57,432 nucleotides of DNA from Dawidia soli (lineage in GTDB: Bacteria > Bacteroidota > Bacteroidia > Cytophagales > Cyclobacteriaceae), in NCBI RefSeq assembly GCF_018598185.1, contig NZ_JAHESC010000048.1:1-57432 (forward strand). Reading direction: 5' to 3'. The first letter of the stretch is position 1, and each line of letters begins with the position of its first letter. A program made the translations under genes and the position numbers. Shown piece after piece: positions 8,404 to 16,260 of this stretch. The notes beneath the pieces were generated by a model, which did not search any database, was not told where the DNA came from, and saw only the letters and a list, made by a program, of their open reading frames with translations.

Positions 8404-8736
8404 ATGGCAAATCACACCATCACCATTACAGGAATTGACAGCAACGAAGATCTGATACTGTCCGACGACGGAATGACCATCGCGAACGCCGGCGATACCA
8501 TCACCTGGTTGATCGACGCCAATTCAGGTGTAGCCTCCATTACCGCTATTACCGAGATCGACGGCGTGGATGTGTTCAGTCCCAACCCAACGCCGTCGGC
8601 GTCTATTAGCTGGGAAGGAAATATCAACCCTGTTCCGCCTCCGAGCGAGGTAACGGAAACCTATACGATCAATTATCTGAAGATAGGCGACGCTACGATC
8701 TATACATCCGATCCTAAAATTCGGGTTAATCCGTAA
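8404..8736 (+). CDS. small hypothetical protein
   Basis: 110 residues starting MANHTITITGIDSNEDL and rich in Thr/Ile/Asp beta strands, with no signal peptide, membrane helix or recognised motif. I chose the ATG at 8404 because the frame upstream of it reads as non-coding sequence, although it stays open further back. The next gene, a histidine kinase, begins only five bases after the stop, so the two are probably co-transcribed and may work together. Function unknown. Confidence 0.6.
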   Translation: MANHTITITGIDSNEDLILSDDGMTIANAGDTITWLIDANSGVASITAITEIDGVDVFSPNPTPSASISWEGNINPVPPPSEVTETYTINYLKIGDATIYTSDPKIRVNP

Positions 8737-8741
8737 GCATA

Positions 8742-10619
8742 ATGCCCGGTAGGAGGATTGCTTACTGTTTTTTGCTCGTTTTGTCCTGTTTCGTTTTTCA
8801 CGACGGTTCTGGTCAGAGTCAAAAAGTAGCGGACAGCCTGGCGGAGATCTATAAAAAAGGGACGTTGCACGACACCGCCAGGTTGGAGTTACTCCGAAAC
8901 CTGGCCTTTAACGAGGTCAACGATCTTAAGCTGGCACTACACTATGCGGAAGAGCTCATAGACGAGTCTACCGCTGCAGGCAACGATCTGTATCTGTACA
9001 GGGGCCATTTTCAGAAAGGGAATCAAAAGAAATTGCTGGGTGATCTGGACGAAGCGCTGGATGCCTATGTCAGAAGTATAGAGGCTGCCCGTAAAGCGCG
9101 TTATTTCCCAGGCGAAGCAACGGCCTATGGGGCAATCGCAGGCATCTATAGTAGCGCCGGTAATCATCGGACCGCGATGATCTATTTTGACAAGGCCATT
9201 TCAACGTTACGGCGATCCGATGATTCCGTCGCGTTGGGATCTGCCATCTTAAATGCCGGCGACGAGTTTCTCACCAGCCAGATCTATGACTCTGCCTTGC
9301 TGTATTTCCGGGAGGCCGAGATCATTTTTGAAAAGACGCAGTACTTCATTGGAAAAGCGTATAGCCTGGGCAATATCGGTATGGTGTACGCCAGTATCGG
9401 AGAAAGCACTCAGGCCGAGCAACATATCAAAGACGCTACCCGGATACTGGAGGAGCTGGGAGACTATTATCCTGTCTGTGTCTACCTCCTTTCGATGGCG
9501 GATATCCATCACGAACGGGGCGACAGATCTGCCGCTTTGAATTATGCTATGAGAAGCCTGGGTCTGGCGCGGCATTACGGGTTGAAGGAGCAGATCAGTG
9601 AATCCAGTCTGAAGCTCTCCGAACTGTATATGCACGCCGGCAATACGGGCGAGTCTTTCATGCATTACAAAAATCACATTGCTTACCGGGACAGCGTCAC
9701 CAACCTTGAAACGGTGCGCAAGCTCGCGGACTTGCGTATGGAACTGGAATTGTTAGAGAAGGAAGAAATGCTGACCCGGGAAAAATGGATCCGGAATATG
9801 TTCATTGCAGCGTTTTGCGTCATGATCTTTTTGGCGGCGATCATGTATCTGAATTTCAGAGATCAGCAGCGGAAGAACCGGAAGATCACCGAGCAAAAGG
9901 AGGAGATCGAACGCAAGAACGAGGACTTACTATCGCTGAATGAAGAGAAGAACAATCTGATCAGCATTGTGGCGCACGATTTGAAAAGTCCTGTTAACCA
10001 GATCAAAGGTTTGATCTCGTTGGCGAAGATAACGGGCGAACCCAACAGTGAGTCAGCCTCATACCTGGACATGGTGGAGCAAAGTAGCGTACGCCTCAGC
10101 GATATGATCAGCAAGATCCTGAATGTGGAGGCGATCGAGGCGACGCCCTTGAATGTAACGCTCGAGCCTGTAAATTTTTCGGATGTTGTAAAAGCGAATG
10201 TGGACCGGTCTGTCGTGGAGGTAACACGAAAGCAGATTCAGGTCCTGACATCTTTTCCGGAGAATGTCGTGGTGAATGCGGATCTGCGATATACCGACCA
10301 GGTGATTGACAACCTGCTTTCCAATGCCATTAAGTTCTCGCCGCCGGGGAAAAAGATCTTTATCACTGTCACCCATGACGAAGAGACGGCATTGTGCGAG
10401 ATCCGCGACGAAGGGCCGGGCTTAAGTGAAAGCGATAAGAAGAAGTTATTCAAAAAGTATCAGAAGTTGAGTGCCACGCCAACCAGTAACGAGTCGTCTA
10501 CCGGCCTGGGGTTGTCGATCGTAAAGAAATTTGTCGATGCGATGGGCGGGGAGATTTGGTGTGAAAGCGAGCCGGAGAAGGGGGCCAGCTTTTTTGTCAG
10601 GTTGCGCATTTACCCGTAG
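8742..10619 (+). CDS. TPR-containing membrane sensor histidine kinase
   Basis: 625 residues. An N-terminal signal peptide (residues 1-25) is followed by about seven tetratricopeptide-like helical pairs up to about 330, which would lie in the periplasm. A membrane helix follows at about 346-368 (NMFIAAFCVMIFLAAIMYL), then a charged coiled coil. The HisKA domain carries the phosphorylated His412 in SIVAHDLKSPV. The HATPase_c domain has an N box (VIDNLLSNAIKF), G1 (DEGPGL) and G2 (STGLGLSIVKK). There is no attached receiver and no response regulator beside it, so it is an orphan kinase. It lies five bases after the small unknown gene. Confidence 0.9.
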   Translation: MPGRRIAYCFLLVLSCFVFHDGSGQSQKVADSLAEIYKKGTLHDTARLELLRNLAFNEVNDLKLALHYAEELIDESTAAGNDLYLYRGHFQKGNQKKLLGDLDEALDAYVRSIEAARKARYFPGEATAYGAIAGIYSSAGNHRTAMIYFDKAISTLRRSDDSVALGSAILNAGDEFLTSQIYDSALLYFREAEIIFEKTQYFIGKAYSLGNIGMVYASIGESTQAEQHIKDATRILEELGDYYPVCVYLLSMADIHHERGDRSAALNYAMRSLGLARHYGLKEQISESSLKLSELYMHAGNTGESFMHYKNHIAYRDSVTNLETVRKLADLRMELELLEKEEMLTREKWIRNMFIAAFCVMIFLAAIMYLNFRDQQRKNRKITEQKEEIERKNEDLLSLNEEKNNLISIVAHDLKSPVNQIKGLISLAKITGEPNSESASYLDMVEQSSVRLSDMISKILNVEAIEATPLNVTLEPVNFSDVVKANVDRSVVEVTRKQIQVLTSFPENVVVNADLRYTDQVIDNLLSNAIKFSPPGKKIFITVTHDEETALCEIRDEGPGLSESDKKKLFKKYQKLSATPTSNESSTGLGLSIVKKFVDAMGGEIWCESEPEKGASFFVRLRIYP

Positions 10620-10700
10620 GGCTCGTCAATCTCGCTGCGCGGCGGCCGTTGTTTGTTAACGAAGTCTCATCGAAGAAGATATGAATGGGTTTCCGAGACA

Positions 10701-11123
10701 TCAATGCTTACCTAAAAAGCGTTGCATATAGTCCTGGGACAATCTCGTTTCAAACTTCATTGGCTTGCCAAGGCTCTGAATGGCCAGTTGAGCAAACGGG
10801 TATGGTATGGCAAAGAGCTTTCTTTTACCCGCGTGCACGCCACGCGCCGGTGCATCAAACTCGCTTTCAAAAACTATTACGGCGAACGTCTGACTTTGCA
10901 TACTTTCGCACTGGACGTTGAATTCACTATGTATCCGCACGAATATTCTGCCAGTTTTATCTTCGATTTTGATATAAAGTCCAGAATACTCGCCCGGAGG
11001 ATCTCTATAAATAGTTGACTGGATAGAAGCGACCAGTACTTCGATTGGAATAACATATAGTGTGGATCGGCCATCCTTGGAATAGAGACTATCCTGCATC
11101 AGTTTTTTTAGCCTGTTATCCAT
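10701..11123 (-). CDS. hypothetical protein
   Basis: 140 residues, convergent with the preceding histidine kinase gene. The sequence has regular alternation of hydrophobic and charged residues (STLYVIPIEVLVASIQSTI, FAVIVFESEF) and reads as a genuine alpha/beta soluble protein, without signal peptide or recognised motif. It lies at the left edge of the accessory region next to tRNA-Pro. Function unknown. Confidence 0.55.
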   Translation of the reverse strand: MDNRLKKLMQDSLYSKDGRSTLYVIPIEVLVASIQSTIYRDPPGEYSGLYIKIEDKTGRIFVRIHSEFNVQCESMQSQTFAVIVFESEFDAPARGVHAGKRKLFAIPYPFAQLAIQSLGKPMKFETRLSQDYMQRFLGKH

Positions 11124-11523
11124 CCTGACAAATTAATGAAAGATTTTATTTACATAATGGAATTTACTCTTTTCGAAGACGTTTACGTTGCAGAAGGCGG
11201 AACGTCGATTACCTTGTCAGAAGGCAAATCACAGAATGTTTGCTAAAGGCATCGTTCAGGGGCTCTTTGAGCTATGGGCTTCAGTGCTGCGTGGTTGAAG
11301 AAGAATTTCTGGATATCTGGTCTTAGGAAATGGATTGGACTTCGAGATATCGCGGAAGTTCATAGTGAGAGGCTGGACATGGGAGAAATACAGCTATTAA
11401 ATGATTTAATTACTGATAATCAGTGTTTTAAAGAGGATAGATCCATTGAAACAACAAAAACGGCAAGTGGGCGAAAGATGGATTGTTGCCATGCTCCAGG
11501 CTTTTTTTAGAAGAAAATCGTAT
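11124..11523. other. region with only doubtful short frames
   Basis: Between the unknown minus-strand gene and the tRNA promoter I see a 29-codon frame starting at 11157 (MEFTLFEDVYV) and a 78-codon frame at 11274-11510 (MGFSAAWLKKNFW). Neither has a clear ribosome-binding site, a homologue I recognise or coding-like composition throughout. They may be fragments of a decayed gene. The region is AT-richer than the genes around it. Confidence 0.4.
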
Positions 11524-11557
11524 TTTGTAGTCAATTCGGCGGGATTTTATATTTTTG
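11524..11557 (+). promoter_or_regulatory. probable promoter of tRNA-Pro
   Basis: TTTG at 11524-11527 and TATTTTTG at 11550-11557 match the Bacteroidota -33/-7 consensus, with a 22-base spacer (slightly long). The -7 box ends 19 bases before the first base of the tRNA. Confidence 0.5.
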
Positions 11558-11576
11558 CATCCCGTTCTAAATACCT

Positions 11577-11650
11577 CGGGGCGTAGCGCAGCCCGGTAGC
11601 GCGCCACGTTCGGGACGTGGAGGTCGTAGGTTCGAATCCTGTCGCCCCGA
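11577..11650 (+). tRNA. tRNA-Pro, anticodon CGG
   Basis: A full cloverleaf can be drawn: acceptor CGGGGCG/CGCCCCG, anticodon stem CCACG/CGTGG around the loop TTCGGGA (anticodon CGG), and a T arm with TTCGAAT. The length is 74 bases to the discriminator A; CCA is not encoded. The D arm and the anticodon loop resemble E. coli tRNA-Pro(CGG). A terminator follows five bases later. Confidence 0.96.
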
Positions 11651-11654
11651 CTTG

Positions 11655-11694
11655 GCCGGACAAAATTGCTAAACGCGTTTTGTCCGGCTTTTTT
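11655..11694 (+). terminator. rho-independent terminator after tRNA-Pro
   Basis: An 11-bp perfect stem (GCCGGACAAAA 11655-11665, TTTTGTCCGGC 11678-11688) with a 12-base loop, then six T. It lies directly behind the tRNA. Confidence 0.92.
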
Positions 11695-11699
11695 ATTGC

Positions 11700-11963
11700 C
11701 TGTAAGTTCTTGTTGATCAAGTAAATGGAGGCAGCGACATCGTTGACTCGCGTAGTTCGAACAGTCGATCCATCAAAACTCAATTTTTCGGGATATATCG
11801 AACTAATGATCTGGCGCTTCCTTTCCGGGGTAGCCTGTTTATAGGCGGTTGTTAGTCTCGAAGGGCTGTGATGGCCGGCAGATCGGCGAGTTTGGCTTCC
11901 AGTTTCTCCAGTTGCTGTGTGTAGTCTGCCTTGGTTTGTTTGAAGTCAGCAGTATGGGAGATT
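11700..11963 (-). pseudogene. C-terminal remnant of a serine site-specific recombinase
   Basis: Reading the minus strand, residues ADFKQTKADYTQQLEKLEAK in one frame are continued after a frameshift near 11855 by LTTAYKQATPERKRQIISSI and then YPEKLSFDG, RTTRVNDVAASIYLINKNL. The coiled-coil stretch followed by an (I/F)(Y/F)PEKL-F-DG-RTTRxN ending is the C-terminus of large serine recombinases/resolvases of Bacteroidota mobile elements. The catalytic N-terminal domain is absent. The remnant runs straight toward the tRNA-Pro gene and reads on into its terminator without its own stop. I take it as the scar of an integrated element at the tRNA. The family assignment rests on motif memory, not on a search. 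Confidence 0.65.
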
Positions 11964-12081
11964 TAATACGCCTTAGAAAAAATGCCCGCTATATTGAAGC
12001 ATAATATGAGGGCGAGGATTCTCATGCGCTGTGGTGCAAGGGTACGCCTGGCGACCTATTTATCCAACCGGTGAGGGAATG
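11964..12081. other. spacer between recombinase remnant and methyltransferase gene
   Basis: AT-rich sequence with no convincing reading frame, hairpin or promoter. Together with the recombinase remnant it fills the gap between tRNA-Pro and the methyltransferase gene. Confidence 0.4.
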
Positions 12082-12699
12082 TCATTCCTTCCGTTTGAAG
12101 CTACAAAAAAGGAAATTTTGGACGGTTTGAAAGGGGGTGATATGATCTTCTGTGACGCAACGGATCTTGTTGAATGAACCGGCAAGTGTTTGGCTCAGGG
12201 TGTCTTCGCTATATTGTTTTATGGCGAGTCCACTGCACTTGGCAGGACCGTTGTCTGAGAATGTGCCTATAGCCATGTAGCCGTCGTAAGAGATGGCTTG
12301 CGATGCTATTTGGACGTACCTGGCAATTTGTATTTCGGTGGTAAGAAAATGGAAGGTGGCGCGATCATGCCACACTGTGAACCGACGTGACGGCTCGAAG
12401 GCGGTGACATCAGAAACAATCCATCTCACGTTCGTGGCTTTTGCGCCGAGGCGCTTGCGGGTGTTTTCAAGAGCTTGTTCAGAAATGTCAAGTACGGTGA
12501 TGTCTGAATAGCCTTGATCGAGCAGGAAATCAACAAAGCGGCTCTCGCCCCCTCCGACGTCAATGATGGGAGCGTCTTTTCTGACGCTAAAGGTATGAAC
12601 GAGATCGAGGGAGGTAGCCGGGATGGCCTGAGTCCAACTGACCTGGTTGCTGGTTTTGGTGGAGTAGATATTGTTCCAGTGTGTTTTGGCGTCGCTCAT
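12082..12699 (-). CDS. class I SAM-dependent methyltransferase
   Basis: 205 residues. Motif I (PIIDVGGGESRFVDFLL, about 45-61), the following acidic strand end (ITVLDISEQAL) and motif III-like VSDVTAFEP show a Rossmann-fold S-adenosylmethionine binder. The N-terminus HWNNIYSTKTSNQVSW and the segment AKCSGLAIKQYS are shared with small stand-alone methyltransferases related to tellurite/thiopurine-type enzymes; the substrate cannot be read from the sequence. It lies in the accessory region, 143 bases downstream of the rhodanese pair and on the same strand. Confidence 0.85.
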   Translation of the reverse strand: MSDAKTHWNNIYSTKTSNQVSWTQAIPATSLDLVHTFSVRKDAPIIDVGGGESRFVDFLLDQGYSDITVLDISEQALENTRKRLGAKATNVRWIVSDVTAFEPSRRFTVWHDRATFHFLTTEIQIARYVQIASQAISYDGYMAIGTFSDNGPAKCSGLAIKQYSEDTLSQTLAGSFNKIRCVTEDHITPFQTVQNFLFCSFKRKE

Positions 12700-12842
12700 G
12701 TAGATGGTGGTAAGAGGGTGCTAGTGCCCACGGCGTTGCCGTCGCGCCTCGCGAAGCAAGTTTTCAGGAAGGAACACGGATGGTTCCTCATACGATTTAT
12801 TAGCCAGTATAGCGGCATTTTCTAAACCCTTCATGCCTTTCG

Positions 12843-13286
12843 TTATTCATTGACTGGATAACCCTGGTCAATCCAGTTGGTCTTTACGTTTTGGGAGAGA
12901 TTCAGGAGCTTGTGATTTTTGAACCCCATGTCGTTGAGCAGCGTAAACGCCGGCCTTATATTCGGGCACTTGTTAAAAGGGCAACATCCGCAATAGATGA
13001 CAATGGGAGAATCTTTCGGCAACGATCCCAGTTTTTCCTCGAGCTTTTTTAAGTTCTCTTTCTGTTGTGTTGGTCCTATGTCTATGGAACCTTTTATGAC
13101 GGCGCCTGGGCCGACACTATAGATCACAGGCTGTACGGCATCAGAGGTCTGCAGCGTGTGTGCAAGATCTGACGGGGCAAGTAGTTGATCGGCGGTCCAT
13201 GGTTCATTGTGACCAGGAAGAAACGCCAGGGATATGGCGATGGCAGCAAGCAGCGGGATCGGGTATAAGAGGGAATGAATTTTCAT
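12843..13286 (-). CDS. exported rhodanese-like protein with Cys-rich active loop
   Basis: 147 residues. An N-terminal hydrophobic segment (residues 5-24) could be a signal peptide or anchor. The rest has the rhodanese layout with the catalytic loop in VIYCGCCPFNKCPN, where the usual single cysteine is replaced by a cluster of four. Rhodaneses move sulfane sulfur between thiols. The start lies seven bases behind the stop of the ArsR-rhodanese gene, so the pair is an operon and probably handles reactive sulfur or a metal/thiol stress in the envelope (inference). Confidence 0.75.
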   Translation of the reverse strand: MKIHSLLYPIPLLAAIAISLAFLPGHNEPWTADQLLAPSDLAHTLQTSDAVQPVIYSVGPGAVIKGSIDIGPTQQKENLKKLEEKLGSLPKDSPIVIYCGCCPFNKCPNIRPAFTLLNDMGFKNHKLLNLSQNVKTNWIDQGYPVNE

Positions 13287-13293
13287 ACGGTTC

Positions 13294-13956
13294 TTAATTA
13301 AGTTCTACAGGAAGACCCATGAGGTGCCAATCCGGAAATCCTTCTTCCAGGCGTTTGGCCTTATAGCCAGCTTTGACAAGCAGCGCCACGGCTTCGTCCG
13401 CGAAGACACAGAACGGCCCGCGACAGTAGGCAATGATTTCGTTCCGCTTAGGCAATTCCTTTAATCGCGTAGCCAATTCATCGAAAGGAATTGAAATGGA
13501 GTCAGCAATATGACCGGTGCGGTATTCAACCTCGGGGCGTACGTCGAGAATTGTGACTTTGCCGGAAGCTATCTTGTGAACGAGCTCGTCGATCGTTACC
13601 GATTCAAATTTGAACTTCGATTGCCGGAAGTCTTTGACAATCTTGTCGATGGTTGCGATGCGCTCGATGCCCAGCTCGCGAAGTGCTTTCCAGGCTTTAA
13701 AAACGTTACTATCGGCAAGCTTGTAATGAATGTAGTTACCGTTGCGTGTGACATCGACCAGCTGTGCAGTTTTCAAAACCTGCAAATGTTGGGAGGTATT
13801 TGCCATGGATAGACCCGTTTGGGTCGAAATCTGTTCTACGGAATAGTCGCTTTGAGCCAGGAGATCGATGATTTCGAGACGATGCGGATTTGCCAGGGCC
13901 TTGGTGATCGTTGCGAGCTCACCGTAAACCTTGTCCTTGAATTCTCTTTTATTCAT
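13294..13956 (-). CDS. ArsR-family repressor fused to a rhodanese domain
   Basis: 220 residues from the ATG at 13956; an in-frame start nine codons upstream is less likely because it would lie close to the promoter. Residues 1-95 are an ArsR winged helix-turn-helix (LANPHRLEIIDLLAQ, VEQISTQTGLSMANTSQHLQVLK). Residues 120-220 are a rhodanese domain with the active-site loop YCRGPFC (catalytic Cys in AYCRGPFCVFADE). Such fusions are proposed to sense sulfane sulfur or other oxidants by modifying that cysteine. A perfect inverted repeat upstream overlaps the promoter, pointing to autorepression. The gene heads an operon with a second rhodanese. Confidence 0.9.
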   Translation of the reverse strand: MNKREFKDKVYGELATITKALANPHRLEIIDLLAQSDYSVEQISTQTGLSMANTSQHLQVLKTAQLVDVTRNGNYIHYKLADSNVFKAWKALRELGIERIATIDKIVKDFRQSKFKFESVTIDELVHKIASGKVTILDVRPEVEYRTGHIADSISIPFDELATRLKELPKRNEIIAYCRGPFCVFADEAVALLVKAGYKAKRLEEGFPDWHLMGLPVELN

Positions 13957-13980
13957 GTCAACGCAGTTGAGGCGTTGCTG

Positions 13981-14028
13981 CAAAGGTAATTTGATAATTC
14001 AACTATTCAATAGATTTATTGAATAGTT
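13981..14028 (-). promoter_or_regulatory. promoter and operator of the ArsR-rhodanese operon
   Basis: A perfect 12-bp inverted repeat, AACTATTCAATA (14001-14012) and TATTGAATAGTT (14017-14028), has a four-base spacer, typical of an ArsR-family operator. On the minus strand TACCTTTG (complement of 13981-13988) is a perfect Bacteroidota -7 box, and ATTG (complement of 14008-14011) lies 19 bases upstream as a -33 box. The repeat therefore covers the -33 element, so bound repressor would block transcription. Confidence 0.8.
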
Positions 14029-14200
14029 TTGTGAAAGTCCATTTATTGCGTCTAAACCTAATTTTCACTACTCAGGGGTTGAAAAACTCCGTGATAGAAA
14101 AGCCACATCACGGCATCTTGTGCTATCTTAGAAGTGATCGTTAGCCCCTCACTTGAAGTCGATGTGTAGAGACGATATGCCAACTTAAAGAATTGGATTT

Positions 14201-14578
14201 ATGAATAGAGTTGTTCACTTTGAGATCACGGCCGAGGATGTTGAGCGAGCGTCGAAGTTTTACCGGTCGGTGTTCGGCTGGAAGATTGAGCCGTGGGGGC
14301 CGCCCGAATATGGATACATGCACGTGGAGACAGGTAGTAGCTCGGAGCCTGGCATTGATGGGGGCATCTGGAAAGGCGCGGGTGCTGCACCTGCTGCCGA
14401 CGCCCGGTTAAACGCCTTTAACTGCTCTATTGAAGTAGCTGACATCGATATTACATTGAGCAAAGTAAAGTCTTCGGGCGGCATGGTTGTCAGGGAGAAA
14501 TCGCAGATTCCAGGAGTGGGCTGGCTTGCGATGTGCCGAGATACGGAAGGGAATACGTTTGGTGTGATGCAGCGGTAG
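14201..14578 (+). CDS. VOC-family (glyoxalase/bleomycin-resistance fold) protein
   Basis: 125 residues. It starts VVHFEITAEDVERASKFYRSVFGWKIEPWG and ends in WLAMCRDTEGNTFGVMQ, the two halves of a vicinal-oxygen-chelate domain with a His near the start and Glu near the end as metal-ligand candidates. Members include glyoxalases, extradiol dioxygenases and antibiotic-binding proteins; this one has no feature that fixes the substrate. It is a stand-alone gene in the accessory region. Confidence 0.85.
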   Translation: MNRVVHFEITAEDVERASKFYRSVFGWKIEPWGPPEYGYMHVETGSSSEPGIDGGIWKGAGAAPAADARLNAFNCSIEVADIDITLSKVKSSGGMVVREKSQIPGVGWLAMCRDTEGNTFGVMQR

Positions 14579-14711
14579 TCGCTTAATAGGTTCTCGGGTG
14601 GTCTTTTTAATAGCAGCTTTTTTGCGTTCTTATAGTATTTAATCTGTAGATCATGGCCTACGGGAATATCTAAGGAAATGGGAGCCCGGTGCAGGGATGT
14701 GTCTTTAGAGA
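14579..14711. other. spacer behind the VOC gene
   Basis: No reading frame or terminator of note. It separates the VOC gene from the HxlR remnant. Confidence 0.4.
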
Positions 14712-14960
14712 TTATTTTCTGAGGTTTTCTCTTAACTGTCTGATAAAACCCTCACGATCTTTTCTTACCAATTTGACAAACTCAGAAGCATAAGGACTGA
14801 CTTTTTCATGCTTTTCAGACCAGGTAACCACTTCAATCAAATACCGGAATGAGATCTATGCCTTTAGTTGTAAGTTTATAAAGCACTTTCACCTTGCTTT
14901 CGGGGTGAACTATTGGATTGGAGTTGCGCTCGATTTCAACAAGAGGGCCAAGGCTTCGAA
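14712..14960 (-). pseudogene. broken HxlR-family transcriptional regulator
   Basis: On the minus strand a frame reads LVEIERNSNPIVHPESKVKV and on to LYKLTTKGIDLIPVF, then hits a stop. After a one- or two-base slip near 14840 it continues IEVVTWSEKHEKVSPYASEF, VKLVRKDREGFIRQ and ends at 14712. YxLTxKGIDLxPV followed by IExxxW(S/G)xKH is the C-terminal signature of HxlR regulators. The N-terminal helix-turn-helix part is missing or unreadable. The downstream plus-strand membrane protein overlaps its 5' remnant, so the regulator no longer works. Confidence 0.7.
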
Positions 14961-14987
14961 AAAGAAGAAATTAAAATCAAAGGAACG

Positions 14988-15398
14988 ATGAAAACTGCTT
15001 TCTCAAAATTCGCGCTCATGGTGTTGGCATACCTAATACCTACCATGATATTGGGTATGGTATGGCACTTTGTATGGTTCAGTGAACTATATGACAAGCT
15101 CGGCATCTATAACCGGAAAGATCCCATCATTCCACTTGGTTTCACCTCCATGTTCTTTCAAGGCGTGATCATCGCATATCTATATCCCTACTATGCTCAG
15201 CATGAGCATTCCATCCGAAGAAGCCTTGGCTTTTCCTTAATCATGGGCTTTTTCCTGTTCACAGTCTCAACGCTAGCTAATGCCGCTAAGATCGAGGTAT
15301 CTTCAATGTCCGATTGGTTGTTGGTGCAATCGCTGTTTACCCTTATTCAGTTTACTGTAGTTGGATTACTGATTGGATTGGTGCTTAAGCAAAAGTGA
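14988..15398 (+). CDS. small integral membrane protein (DUF1761-like)
   Basis: 136 residues from the ATG at 14988, which has AAAGGA a few bases upstream; the frame is open further back through the HxlR remnant but that part is not protein-like. Four membrane helices can be drawn (about 6-28, 50-68, 77-97 and 112-133). The first holds a Trp-His pair (GMVWHFVWFSELY) that recalls DUF1761-type proteins. Function unknown. Confidence 0.65.
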   Translation: MKTAFSKFALMVLAYLIPTMILGMVWHFVWFSELYDKLGIYNRKDPIIPLGFTSMFFQGVIIAYLYPYYAQHEHSIRRSLGFSLIMGFFLFTVSTLANAAKIEVSSMSDWLLVQSLFTLIQFTVVGLLIGLVLKQK

Positions 15399-15521
15399 TA
15401 GTTCAGGGTCCTGCCAGTTCGAATATTCTATAAATCATTTTATTAAACATTTGGTAGGTCTCTCATGCCCTAAAACCCACTGGAATATTCGCGATGGCTT
15501 CCGAAACAAAGACAGTCCATT

Positions 15522-16040
15522 TTATGTGTTGTCCAAGGTTGTGGTTTTGGATGGGGAAGCGGTGCCGCCATTAAAAAAAGCTACCATCTTCTGCTGGAAT
15601 TCCTTGTAGTGATGAATTTGGCTGGTACATTTCACGCAGAGTAATACGCCGCCATCGTATAATAACTTAAAATCCGCCCGTTCCAAGGCATTATGATGCC
15701 CGCACTTGCATTTCACTGTGAACAATTTCGTAAGTTCCTTAAAAACAGGTTTGCTGGCCTTGCGTTGCTGGGAACCTCCAGCCTTTTCCATATAGAAAAT
15801 AAGACCAAGAAACCGTTCCATCTCTCGCCAGGAGAAGGAATAGGGATCGAACTTGATCAATTCTGAGACAAGGCGATCTACTACGGCTGTCGCGTACAAC
15901 AGTAAGAAAGGAACCAAGCTATAGTAGGCATCCCAATATCGCTTATAATCCTCGTTAATAGAGAAAACGAAATTTAGACTTTGTGGTGCCGTAGGGTACC
16001 GCCGGTCGTTCGTCACGATGTGGTGGGCATGGTTCATCAT
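15522..16040 (-). CDS. hypothetical protein with zinc-ribbon-like cysteines
   Basis: 172 residues from the ATG at 16040. A CxC pair (VKCKCGHHNALE) and a CxxC pair (LLCVKCTSQI) about 25 residues apart in the C-terminal half suggest a structural zinc site. The middle is hydrophobic and helical (YYSLVPFLLLYATAVVDRLV). The frame remains open to 16376, but that upstream part overlaps an AraC remnant and is not a credible N-terminus. Function unknown. Confidence 0.5.
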   Translation of the reverse strand: MMNHAHHIVTNDRRYPTAPQSLNFVFSINEDYKRYWDAYYSLVPFLLLYATAVVDRLVSELIKFDPYSFSWREMERFLGLIFYMEKAGGSQQRKASKPVFKELTKLFTVKCKCGHHNALERADFKLLYDGGVLLCVKCTSQIHHYKEFQQKMVAFFNGGTASPSKTTTLDNT

Positions 16041-16049
16041 GGCATTGAG

Positions 16050-16260
16050 CGAACCTGGCTGTAATAGTTTCTTCCTTTTCTGACAGAAACAGCGCTTCGT
16101 TTGAAGAATAACTAAAGTACTCGTACTGCTTAATTGTTTTGGCCAATGGCGTGTTCCAGAAAAAGTCAGGATGAATGGAATCCATCCCGACGGTTTCGTG
16201 CTCATGGCCTGTGCTTTTTCAAGCCTGAGAATCTGGAAAAAGGCCGATATTTCGATCGTT
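16050..16260 (-). pseudogene. N-terminal fragment of an AraC-family regulator
   Basis: Minus-strand residues FFQILRLEKAQ (one frame) and, after a shift, MDSIHPDFFWNTPLAKTIKQ followed by YEYFSYSSNEALFLSEKEE match the ligand-binding part of Bacteroidota AraC regulators, whose conserved stretch is IHPDF-WNTPLAK-I-QYE-F. Everything after TITA, including the DNA-binding domain, is missing. The family motif DGFVLM expected just before IHPDF appears on the opposite strand at 16189-16206, as if a small piece had been flipped. The gene is certainly not functional. Confidence 0.65.

Noticed and set aside
11547-11783. 78-codon minus-strand protein containing [14 protein letters not shown]
   Set aside because: The C-terminal part is the well-known false translation across a tRNA gene. 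Only its N-terminal part (RTTRVNDVAASIYLINKN) is meaningful, as part of the recombinase remnant.
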